Below are positions 17,594 to 24,959 of a stretch of DNA of 64,000 nucleotides, piece by piece. A program made the position numbers and the translations under genes. Source of the stretch: CALDTK01 sp045110575 (GTDB lineage: Bacteria; Bacteroidota; Bacteroidia; Chitinophagales; Saprospiraceae); contig JBGCGF010000001.1 of NCBI GenBank assembly GCA_045110575.1, positions 1-64,000 on the forward strand. The letters are read 5' to 3'. The notes below the pieces were generated by a model. That model did no database searches and was not told the DNA's origin. It was given only the letters and a program-made list of their open reading frames with translations. How positions within the stretch are numbered: the first letter of the stretch is position 1; the number at the start of each line of letters is the position of its first letter.

Positions 17594-19048
17594 ATGAGAA
17601 TTTCTACGCTCGTACTCTTTCTTTTCGTTCTGTGCTTCGCTATTCAAGATGGCGAAGCACAGAATAGCAACCTCGTATCACGACTCGATGCAGCCACCGA
17701 TAAGTTGCTCTCCAATGAGCAGCTTAAAAGAGCGAGCGTTGGCATCGCAGTCATAGACGTAGAAAGCGGTCGATTGCTCAAGTCGGTCAACCCATCGGCA
17801 AGCGTCATTCCTGCCAGTCTAATGAAGGTCGCGACTACAGCCACCGCATTGGAAGTCCTTGGAGAGCAACACCGGTTCACAACCGAACTATGCTACTCAG
17901 GCGCGATCACCAACGGCGTTCTAACTGGCGACCTCTTCATTATAGGAGGAGGCGATCCTAGTCTTGGTGGTGGTCGACCACACGGAGCCCTCGACCTGAA
18001 AGCACTACTCGCTCGCTGGGCTAATGCCGTGCAAAGCGCAGGAATCACTTCTATTCAAGGCAACATTGTCGGGGAAGAGTCTTTGGCGCCAGGTGCTGAA
18101 CCGAGCCCTTACTGGCAATGGAATGACATCGGCAATTACTATGGTGCAGGCGCAGGTGCGCTCATCATTAACGAGAACAAATACAACCTCCGCTTACAAC
18201 GAACGGCCAACGTCGGAGGTAAGCCAAAAATCATCTCTTACGACCCCGACCCAGGGCAACTTCGCTGGACAAACCTCCTCACCAGTGGCGCGAGCAATAG
18301 CGGAGACCAAAGCTACATCTTTGGTGCACCAGGTACGATGGACCGTGTGATACGCGGCTCTATCCCTGCAGGGAAAGGCACTTTTAAGGTCAAAGGATCG
18401 CTGCCCAATCCCGCAATACATGCAGCTGATTGGCTAGCAGAAGTACTAGAAGGACGAGGTGTTGACATTAGCGGTGATGCAATCGCGGCAAGTCGACCGG
18501 AAGCGCGCAGCACATCTACTAGCTTGGATATTTACGAAAGTCCGACGCTCAAAGAGCTCGTGAAGCAGACCAACTTTCGGAGTCTGAACCTCTTTGCGGA
18601 GGCATTTTTCAATGCACTTGGCCGTCACTGGGGTATTTCCGACGACCCCGCTGAAATAGGAGACCGTATCGTTGAATACTGGAAAGGCAAAGGGCTAGAT
18701 ACCGAAGGCTGGGAGCAACTAGACGGCTCCGGTCTTACGATGCGAAACATGATCACGCCGTTGCAAATGACCCAATTGCTTCAGCTTTCTGCAAATTCTT
18801 CTATTCCTGAAAGTTTGCCTCGGGTTGGGAAAGAAGGAACCGTTAGAGGCGTTTTGCGCAATCAAGAAGCTGCAGCCCGCATCCGGGCAAAGAGTGGAAC
18901 GCTTGCAAGATCAAAGGGCTTTTGCGGGTTTGCAGAGACAAGTGATGGTAGGCAGGTTGCCTTTACGGTGGTCGCCAATAACTTCACTGGAAAGGACAAG
19001 ACACTTCGCGTTGCGCTTGGTGAATGGATGTCTGCGCTTGTCAAGTAG
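17594..19048 (+). CDS. dacB: D-alanyl-D-alanine carboxypeptidase/endopeptidase, PBP4 type
   Basis: A 484-residue periplasmic penicillin-binding protein of peptidase family S13. A signal peptide ends near residue 23. The three active-site motifs are in order: S75-L-M-K78 (PASLMK), S330-L-N (RSLNLFAE) and K433-S-G (RAKSGTL). The long insertion between SxxK and SxN is characteristic of PBP4 and includes GGGDPSLGG and GNIVGEES. It trims or opens peptidoglycan cross-links. The stop at 19048 lies 20 nt before the start of the lipoprotein methyltransferase, suggesting one transcript. Confidence 0.92.
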   Translation: MRISTLVLFLFVLCFAIQDGEAQNSNLVSRLDAATDKLLSNEQLKRASVGIAVIDVESGRLLKSVNPSASVIPASLMKVATTATALEVLGEQHRFTTELCYSGAITNGVLTGDLFIIGGGDPSLGGGRPHGALDLKALLARWANAVQSAGITSIQGNIVGEESLAPGAEPSPYWQWNDIGNYYGAGAGALIINENKYNLRLQRTANVGGKPKIISYDPDPGQLRWTNLLTSGASNSGDQSYIFGAPGTMDRVIRGSIPAGKGTFKVKGSLPNPAIHAADWLAEVLEGRGVDISGDAIAASRPEARSTSTSLDIYESPTLKELVKQTNFRSLNLFAEAFFNALGRHWGISDDPAEIGDRIVEYWKGKGLDTEGWEQLDGSGLTMRNMITPLQMTQLLQLSANSSIPESLPRVGKEGTVRGVLRNQEAAARIRAKSGTLARSKGFCGFAETSDGRQVAFTVVANNFTGKDKTLRVALGEWMSALVK

Positions 19049-19068
19049 AGCGTACTAACTTGCAGCCA

Positions 19069-19782
19069 ATGGTTTGTAGAATAACGTGCTTTTGTCTGCT
19101 CTTCACACTCTTGCTTGCTGCTTGTAAGCAAGACAACTCATCTAGTGAGCAGAGTCCGATTGCCAAGTTCTTGCAAGAGGACAGTATATACAGGGCTACG
19201 ATTGGAGATTCAACCAATAAGCATGTCACTTTCGACTACGAGAACCTCAATCGTGTAGTCTGGCAAAAGCCCAATGTGCTCGTTGAGCGAATGGGAGACC
19301 TATCGGGAAAAACAGTCGTTGAAATTGGCTCAGGAACTGGATTTTTCACTCGACGTTTGGCCCAGACGGCTGACATGGTCATTGCGTTAGACATCGACCC
19401 AAGCATGCTATTGCTACTCGATAGCTTGAACAATGCACAGTTGGATTCGGCAGCTTATTCGAGGATCGATCCTCGTCTTGTCCCTGCCGATGATCCAAAT
19501 TTAGGGGATCAAGAAGCCGATGCTGCATTGGTCGTTAATACCTTCATGTACATCCCTAAACGTGCAGACTACCTTTCTAAATTGGCCCGAGGGCTTAAGT
19601 CAGGAAGCGCCCTTTTGATTGTTGATTTCAAGAAAAAGAGCACGCCGGTAGGACCGCCAGTCGCTAGTCGACTTCCTGTTTTCGATGTTGAACAAGCACT
19701 TCGAGAAGCTGGATTCGAGCAGATCCTCATAGACGATACCACCTTGGATTACCAGTATATCGTTCGTGGGGTGAAACCGTGA
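19069..19782 (+). CDS. Lipoprotein with SAM-dependent methyltransferase fold
   Basis: A 237-residue protein from ATG 19069. It begins with a lipoprotein signal (CFCLLFTLLLAAC, lipobox LAAC), so the mature protein should be exported and lipid-anchored. The remainder is a class I Rossmann methyltransferase: motif I VEIGSGTGFF near residue 84, VIALDIDPSM (acidic end of strand 2), then NTFMYIP and a C-terminal strand LIDDTTLDYQYIVRG. S-adenosylmethionine is not expected in the periplasm, so the combination is odd. Either the leader does not direct export, or the fold has another use. It follows dacB closely on the same strand. Confidence 0.75.
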   Translation: MVCRITCFCLLFTLLLAACKQDNSSSEQSPIAKFLQEDSIYRATIGDSTNKHVTFDYENLNRVVWQKPNVLVERMGDLSGKTVVEIGSGTGFFTRRLAQTADMVIALDIDPSMLLLLDSLNNAQLDSAAYSRIDPRLVPADDPNLGDQEADAALVVNTFMYIPKRADYLSKLARGLKSGSALLIVDFKKKSTPVGPPVASRLPVFDVEQALREAGFEQILIDDTTLDYQYIVRGVKP

Positions 19783-19804
19783 ATGGGACAAGGGATTTGA
19801 GATA

Positions 19805-20283
19805 TGAGATGCTAGTAGGGACTCCTTCGAGATCAGTTTGCCCACACTCTGTGGGGACGCCTCGCAAAGTGTAGCGAAGCTATTCGCGCAGTCAGAATTG
19901 GGACTTCAACGAAAGGAGCACGTGAATTAACACAGTCGTTCGAACAACTTGATCGTAGCCCTCACAGAGTGAGAGCAAACAGGCTTACACCATCAAAAAT
20001 GCCCCTCCGAACATCGTTCGAAAAGGCAATTTATTCGAAATTGATGAGGATGTGAGATGCTAGTAGGGACTCCTTCGAGATCAGTTTGCCCACACTCTGT
20101 GGGGGCGCCTCGCAAAGTTTAGCGAAGTTATTCGCGCAGTCAGAATTGAGACTTCAACGAAAGGAGCGCGTGGATTAACACAGTCGCTCGAACAACTTGA
20201 TCGTAGCCCTCACAGAGTGAGAGCAAACAGGCTTACACCATCAAAAATGCCCCTCCGAACATCGTTCGAAGAGGCATTTTATT
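19805..20283. repeat. Two-copy tandem duplication downstream of gyrB
   Basis: Copy 1 (19805-20052) and copy 2 (20053 to about 20283) are direct repeats with a 248-bp period and roughly 90 percent identity. They share GAGATGCTAGTAGGGACT at their starts. Each carries an inner inverted pair (CACTCTGTGGGG near 19845 and 20093; CCTCACAGAGTG near 19960 and 20208) and a hairpin GCGAA...TTCGC. Each ends in a terminator-like hairpin. There is no convincing coding frame. This accounts for the 525-nt gap between the methyltransferase and gyrB. Confidence 0.85.
20245..20283 (-). terminator. Intrinsic terminator of gyrB
   Basis: On the minus strand AATGCCTCTTCGAAC pairs with GTTCGGAGGGGCATT through G-U wobbles that would be C-A mismatches on the plus strand, so the stem is built for the gyrB transcript. 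It is followed by TTTTTGATG. A degenerate second copy lies near 19997-20035. Confidence 0.75.
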
Positions 20284-20307
20284 TAAGATCGAAGTTGATG
20301 CTTTTTC

Positions 20308-22284
20308 TTACGCATCAACGTTCGCGTACTTCGCGTTCGCTTCGATGAAGGCACGACGCGGTGGTACTTCGTCTCCCATAAGCATAGAGAAGATACGATC
20401 TGCTTCGATGGCATCACCGATGTTGACTTGGCGCAAGATGCGCGTTGTCGGATCCATCGTTGTATCCCAAAGTTGCTCGGCGTTCATCTCTCCAAGACCC
20501 TTGTAACGTTGAATCTTTACACTGGTATCGTCTGGGCCAGAACCGATACGAGCCATTGCTTCTTGACGCTCTTCCTCGTTCCATGCGTACTGGAACTTGG
20601 TTCCTTTCTGTACACGATAAAGTGGTGGAGCTGCAATGTAGATGTAGCCTTGCTCGATGAGTGGCTTCATGTAGCGGAAGAAGAAGGTCAAGATGAGTGT
20701 AACAATGTGGCTACCGTCAATATCGGCATCACACATGATAACCACCTTATGGTAACGAAGCTTGTCGATGTTGAGCATACGCTCACCCTCTTTCTCTTCG
20801 ATGCTTACACCGAGCGCGGTGAACATGTTTTTGATCTCCTCATTGTCGTAGATACGATACTCCATCGCCTTCTCAACGTTGAGGATCTTACCACGAAGTG
20901 GCAGAATCGCTTGGAATTCACGATCACGACCTTGTTTCGCCGTTCCACCTGCTGAGTCACCCTCCACTAGGAAGATCTCTGAGTCAACCGGGTCTTTTGA
21001 AGAGCAATCGGATAGCTTTCCTGGAAGTCCAGCACCGGTAAGTACGTTTTTACGTTGTACCGTTTCGCGGGCTTTACGTGCAGCGTGACGAGCGGTAGCA
21101 GCGAGTACTACTTTCTCGATAATGCGGCGAGACATCTGCGGATTTTCCTCTAGGAAAGTCTTCAATGCTTGACCTACTGCACGACTAACGATACCGGTTA
21201 CTTCAGAGTTACCGAGCTCGCCTTTTGTTTGTCCTTTGAATTGTGGCTCTGGGACTTTCACAGAAACTACCGAGGTCATTCCTTCACGGAAGTCATCGGT
21301 GTTGACCTTAAACTTCAGCTTTGCGAATAGGCCTTCGTCCTCTGCGTACTTACCGAACTCACGAGCAACTGCACGACGGAAACCAGAAACGTGTGTTCCT
21401 CCTTCTCGTGTGTTGATGTTGTTGACGTAAGAGTGGATGTTCTCGGTAAAAGAGTTGTTATATTGCATAGCAACCTCTACCTCTACGTTATCTTCCTTTC
21501 CAATCACGTGGATTGGCTCAGGAATGATCGCTTCACGAGACTCGTCTAGGAAAAGAACAAATTCTTTAAGTCCACCTTCAGAAAGGAATGTCTGCGTGCG
21601 GAAGCCTGCATCTTTTCCATCGTCGTCTTTCACGATTTCACGCTCATCGGTAAGCGTTAGGTGAAGTCCGGCGTTGAGGTAACTCAACTCGCGCATACGA
21701 GTTGCGAGAATTGAAAAGGTATAGACAGTGTCTGCGAAGATGTTCTTGTCTGGACGGAACGTGATTTGCGTACCGTTGCTGTCAGACTCACCGATCGTGA
21801 TGACTTCAGAGGTTGGTTTACCTTCTGAGTACGTCTGCTCAAACACTTTGCCTTCACGATGTATTTCAGCACGGAGGTATTCAGAGAGTGCATTCACACA
21901 ACTCACGCCTACACCGTGAAGTCCACCAGATACTTTGTAGGTATCCTTATCGAACTTACCACCCGCGTGAAGGACAGTCATAACGACCTCAAGCGCACTC
22001 TTTTGGAGCTTCTCGTGAATCCCTGTTGGAATACCACGACCGTTGTCCTTGACGGAGATAGAATTATCCTTGTGGATGACTGTCGAGATGTGCGAACAGT
22101 AACCTGCTAGGTGCTCATCGATTGAGTTATCAATGACCTCCCATACAAGGTGGTGGAGTCCTTTGGAATCGGTCGAACCGATATACATACCTGGCCGCAA
22201 TCGAACAGCCTCAAGGCCTTCAAGAGCGGTAATATTTCCTGCGCCGTAATTCGACGCATTGGGGTTTTTATTTTCAGTAGCCAT
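20308..22284 (-). CDS. gyrB: DNA gyrase subunit B
   Basis: A 658-residue ATPase subunit of gyrase. ATG 22284 (MATENKN) is chosen because the family N-terminus (YGAGNITALEGLEAVRLRPGMYIG) follows closely; the 29-codon extension is not conserved. GHKL ATP site: EVIDNSIDEHLAGY, KDNGRGIPTG and GGLHGVGVSCVNALS. The transducer domain follows, then the TOPRIM domain with EGDSAGG and DADIDGSHI metal-binding acids, and the C-terminal QRYKGLGEMNAEQLWDTTMDP block. The wording and length fit GyrB rather than ParE. The partner GyrA is not in the window. Transcription runs away from the PLP decarboxylase side toward the duplicated terminator region. Confidence 0.95.
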   Translation of the reverse strand: MATENKNPNASNYGAGNITALEGLEAVRLRPGMYIGSTDSKGLHHLVWEVIDNSIDEHLAGYCSHISTVIHKDNSISVKDNGRGIPTGIHEKLQKSALEVVMTVLHAGGKFDKDTYKVSGGLHGVGVSCVNALSEYLRAEIHREGKVFEQTYSEGKPTSEVITIGESDSNGTQITFRPDKNIFADTVYTFSILATRMRELSYLNAGLHLTLTDEREIVKDDDGKDAGFRTQTFLSEGGLKEFVLFLDESREAIIPEPIHVIGKEDNVEVEVAMQYNNSFTENIHSYVNNINTREGGTHVSGFRRAVAREFGKYAEDEGLFAKLKFKVNTDDFREGMTSVVSVKVPEPQFKGQTKGELGNSEVTGIVSRAVGQALKTFLEENPQMSRRIIEKVVLAATARHAARKARETVQRKNVLTGAGLPGKLSDCSSKDPVDSEIFLVEGDSAGGTAKQGRDREFQAILPLRGKILNVEKAMEYRIYDNEEIKNMFTALGVSIEEKEGERMLNIDKLRYHKVVIMCDADIDGSHIVTLILTFFFRYMKPLIEQGYIYIAAPPLYRVQKGTKFQYAWNEEERQEAMARIGSGPDDTSVKIQRYKGLGEMNAEQLWDTTMDPTTRILRQVNIGDAIEADRIFSMLMGDEVPPRRAFIEANAKYANVDA

Positions 22285-22485
22285 GCAAGGGCTAAAGTAC
22301 GCAATTTTACCCACCCTACCTAGGCTTAAAGGTGCTTTTACACTAAGTTCAACCCTTTCATCTTCAGCCACTTACGCTGCTCCCACCGCGACAAGTCTTC
22401 CACATTTCAAGAAGAGCAAAATATTTCGAAGAGCCTTGGTTTAGCCCTTGGCTTTACTCAGGTGAAACATTCGACTGCTTCACAT

Positions 22486-23844
22486 TTAATTGGTTTCTGC
22501 AAAACCAACCATTTCCATCAAATATTCGATGCTCGTACTGGGATTCATCAAGGTCACTCTAAGCCAGTAGGCTCCTCTCAAGCGGGTGTTCACAACGTAC
22601 CATCGGCCATCGAGAAGGAGCTTATCTCGAATGGCTTTGTTATGGCTATCGACGTCGGATATGGCGGCAGGAATATGGCGAAAGCAGACGATGTTGCTCA
22701 TCGGTTCGGTGGCGATTTCCCAGGAAGATCGAGCATCTAGCGTTTTGGCGAAAGCTCTTGCCAAGGCATATTGATCATCAACATACTTGGCTAACTTATC
22801 CATGCCGTCGCCCTGGGTCACGGCCAAGACGCGAAGCCCCATCATCAACTTTGTACACTCTACCGTTCGCTGCCCACTGTGATACCACTCAGGTCCGGCT
22901 TCGTCCCAGAGATAGTCCGCTTTTTGCGAAAAAGTCCGATAGCTGGCCACCTCATCTCGGTAGAGTAAAAGGGTCGTTAAAGCGGGGACCCTCATCATTT
23001 TATGCGCATCGAGTGTGATCGTATCAGCATTCTCTATGCCGAGTACTTTATGCTTTTCGCTTTCGCTAAAACCTGCTACTCCACCGTGCGCCGCATCGAC
23101 ATGAAACCAGAGGTCATGGGTTTTGGCGAAAGCTGAAATCAACTGTAAGTTGTCATAAGTACCGGTACTTGTAGAACAAGCCATTCCAACAATCGCGATG
23201 GGTCTACGCCCGCTCTTGGAAGCTTCAAGGAGGCCTAATTCTAGACTTTCGGCAGTCACTTGAAAGGATTCATTGGTCGCAACTTCAACAATGCCTTCTG
23301 GGCCCCATCCCATAATGCGGACCGCTCGGTCGATACAATAATGTGCTTGATCGCTCACGAGAACGCACAACGATTGTCCCTCAGCGTTGGGGGCTTTCTT
23401 AGCCCTAGCGGCGAGCATTGCGGTTAGGTTCGCAAGACTTCCTCCGCTGGTAAAAATGCCGGTCGCTGTAGTTGGCAAGTCGAAATGAGAAGCCATTTCT
23501 TTGGAAACACGTCGCTCGATTGCATTGGCGGCCATCCCCATTTCATAGACTGCACTTCCATTATTCAAAACATCGCTAACCCAACTCGCGAGAATACCTT
23601 CAGTAGAAGGAACGGAGACTTGGTGCCCCACATATCCAGGATGATGAACGGCGGTTGATTGGGCCAACACCGCAGCATACAAAGACTGCTCATCGCCTTC
23701 AAAACTCTCCCAGTAGGAATAGGACTCCTCAGGGGATTGATACGGTATGCTTCGCCCGTCAGCTCGTTCGGCTGCTTCAAGATGGTCTGCAAGAAGATCA
23801 ACGAGGGCGTGCGCACGTTGTCTGAAATCGGGATTTGAGCTCAC
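22486..23844 (-). CDS. PLP-dependent group II decarboxylase
   Basis: A 452-residue pyridoxal-phosphate enzyme of the aromatic-L-amino-acid/glutamate/diaminobutyrate decarboxylase family. FTSGGSLANLTAM binds the phosphate, VSDQAHYCIDRA stacks on the ring, FHVDAAHGG carries the ring-nitrogen Asp and ring-stacking His, and LDAHKMMRVP near residue 280 holds the Schiff-base Lys. The substrate cannot be read from sequence; tyrosine, tryptophan or diaminobutyrate are possible. Three copies of the dispersed 14-bp word fall in this one gene (22742, 23059, 23120). The start at 23844 is only 26 nt beyond the hairpin of the last RNA unit, so the RNA array could act as its leader. Confidence 0.88.
   Translation of the reverse strand: MSSNPDFRQRAHALVDLLADHLEAAERADGRSIPYQSPEESYSYWESFEGDEQSLYAAVLAQSTAVHHPGYVGHQVSVPSTEGILASWVSDVLNNGSAVYEMGMAANAIERRVSKEMASHFDLPTTATGIFTSGGSLANLTAMLAARAKKAPNAEGQSLCVLVSDQAHYCIDRAVRIMGWGPEGIVEVATNESFQVTAESLELGLLEASKSGRRPIAIVGMACSTSTGTYDNLQLISAFAKTHDLWFHVDAAHGGVAGFSESEKHKVLGIENADTITLDAHKMMRVPALTTLLLYRDEVASYRTFSQKADYLWDEAGPEWYHSGQRTVECTKLMMGLRVLAVTQGDGMDKLAKYVDDQYALARAFAKTLDARSSWEIATEPMSNIVCFRHIPAAISDVDSHNKAIRDKLLLDGRWYVVNTRLRGAYWLRVTLMNPSTSIEYLMEMVGFAETN
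22742..22755 (+). repeat. 14-bp dispersed word GTTTTGGCGAAAGC
   Basis: Exact copy, antisense to the PLP decarboxylase; coding strand reads AFAKT. Confidence 0.9.
23059..23072 (-). repeat. 14-bp dispersed word, variant GTTTTAGCGAAAGC
   Basis: Sense in the PLP decarboxylase, reads GFSES; 47 bp from an inverted copy at 23120. Confidence 0.85.
23120..23133 (+). repeat. 14-bp dispersed word GTTTTGGCGAAAGC
   Basis: Antisense to the PLP decarboxylase; coding strand again reads AFAKT. Confidence 0.9.
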
Positions 23845-23870
23845 TTCACAAAGCTAATGAGTGCTATAAA

Positions 23871-24033
23871 CAAAAAAGCCCTTGCGATTGCTCACAAGGG
23901 CGTTTCTACTCAGAATCAGTCTCTAAATGATTACGATACCCACAGTACGGCTTTCTGGGAACTTCTGGAAATAGGTGCCTGTTACCTGTGGAGTACTGGA
24001 TTGAGACGCAGCAGTAGTTCGGAGGTCACATTT
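23871..24033 (-). ncRNA. Tandem structured RNA, unit a
   Basis: This is the most downstream of five related minus-strand units. It has a 5' TGTGACC box (near 24030), an inner stem TACTCCACAG / CTGTGGGTA (23987-23996 with 23937-23945), a 3' box AGAGACTGATTCTGAGTAG and a terminator stem GCCCTTGTGAGC / GCAAGGGC followed by TTTTTTG at 23871-23878. The stem bases differ from the other units but still pair. It ends 26 nt before the decarboxylase start codon. Confidence 0.65.
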
Positions 24034-24059
24034 CTTTAGCGAGAAAAATGAAAGTGGTA

Positions 24060-24224
24060 ATAAAAAGAAGGCCCCTGCGATTGCTCGCCGAGGCCTTTCT
24101 AACCAAAATCAGTCTCCATTCTAGGGATATTTCACAGGGCCACTCACCAGTTTTACTGGTTGCTCGTCGCCTGTTTCCTGCGAAATACACCATTATGACG
24201 CTACACACATGCCCAGGTCACACT
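24060..24224 (-). ncRNA. Tandem structured RNA, unit b
   Basis: It has a 5' GTGTGACC box near 24222, an inner helix GTATTTCGCAGG / CCTGTGAAATA (24177-24188 with 24128-24138, one G-U), a terminal hairpin CCAGTaaaACTGG (24148-24160), the 3' box GGAGACTGATTTTGGTTAG and a terminator AAGGCCTCGGCGAG / CGCAGGGGCCTT followed by CTTTTTA. Upstream on the minus strand a TTTG near 24255 and TATCGGTTTG at 24229-24238 loosely resemble a Bacteroidota promoter. Confidence 0.7.
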
Positions 24225-24420
24225 CTATCAAACCGATAGAATTTAACTAAAGTTCAAAAACTGCAGGTAAGCGTTCTGACGTAAATTTAACCTAAATATT
24301 ACTGTGTTTCAAGCATAATATCGATGGCTTATACCCGACGGCTCGAATTCACTCCTCTTAGGTTCTGCATTCAACTACATCTGAAAGAGTTTTGCAGTAA
24401 AGAAGAACCACTTACTACAA
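24225..24420. other. Spacer between RNA units c and b
   Basis: These 196 nt separate two units that elsewhere lie about 25-35 nt apart. I see no TGACC box, terminator or coding frame in them; they could hold a promoter for unit b or a fully decayed sixth unit. Confidence 0.4.
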
Positions 24421-24574
24421 AGTAAAAGCTGCCTCTAGCGATTACTCACCAGAGGACAGCCTCAACTAACCAAATCGGTCGCCGTTTTATGGGTATTCAC
24501 GGGTTGAAATTCTAGAAGATCTAGAAATCACTCCAACTAGCTTTCCCGCAATACGCCATCAAAACGGTCATTTA
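24421..24574 (-). ncRNA. Tandem structured RNA, unit c
   Basis: The most divergent unit, yet its helix is the longest: CCGTTTTGATGG / CCATAAAACGG (24556-24567 with 24482-24492) is followed by GTATTGCGGG / CCCGTGAATAC (24545-24554 with 24493-24503). The boxes AATGACC and GGCGACCGATTTGGTTAG are present. The terminator CTGTCCTCTGGTGAG / CGCTAGAGGCAG is followed by CTTTTAC. Both helix strands have changed together relative to units b, d and e. Confidence 0.7.
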
Positions 24575-24596
24575 CTTTCTAGTAGTCAAATTCTTG

Positions 24597-24752
24597 GCAA
24601 AAGGAAGGACCTTGTGATTGCTCACAAGGCCTTCCATACCAAAATCAGTCTCCTTAATTGGGGCATTCGCAGGGTGAATCGCTCTGTAGAAACCCACCTG
24701 TTTCCTGCGGAATACGACTTTATGACGCACCACTTCTATGTCGGTCACATCT
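24597..24752 (-). ncRNA. Tandem structured RNA, unit d
   Basis: It has a 5' ATGTGACC box (24743-24750), the helix GTATTCCGCAGG / CCTGCGAATGC (24704-24715 with 24663-24673) capped by an AAACAGGTGGG...TTCACC hairpin, the 3' box GGAGACTGATTTTGGTATG and the terminator GGAAGGCCTTGTGAG / CACAAGGTCCTTCC followed by TTTTG. The 5' flank CTTTCAGTCTTTTTCTCG resembles that of unit a. Confidence 0.75.
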
Positions 24753-24784
24753 TTTTCGACGAGAAAAAGACTGAAAGAATTGGA

Positions 24785-24940
24785 CAAAAAGAAGGCCCCC
24801 GTGATTACTCACAAGGGCCTTTCTAACCAAAATCAGTCTCCTCGTTAGGGGCATTCGCAGGGTGAATCTCTCTAGAGAAACTCACCTGTTTCCTGCGGAA
24901 TACAACCTTAAGACGCAGGAAGATTACCTTGGTCACATCA
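24785..24940 (-). ncRNA. Tandem structured RNA, unit e
   Basis: The first unit in the direction of transcription, starting 20 nt outside the aminopeptidase P start codon on the opposite strand. The closing stem TGACCAA / TTGGTTA pairs 24929-24935 with 24824-24830. The main helix GTATTCCGCAGG / CCTGCGAATGC pairs 24892-24903 with 24851-24861; the inner hairpin is GGTGAGTTTCTC / GAGAGATTCACC. The terminator AAGGCCCTTGTGAG / CACGGGGGCCTT is followed by CTTTTTG. Confidence 0.75.
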
Positions 24941-24959
24941 ACAGCCTAAAATAAACGAC

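Noticed and set aside
20428..20955. 175-codon antisense frame inside gyrB
   Set aside because: It lies entirely opposite the conserved TOPRIM region of gyrB and has no independent support.
24572..24787. 71-codon minus-strand frame over RNA unit d
   Set aside because: The matching frame is not kept in the other four units, while the stem pairing is; the conserved feature is RNA structure.
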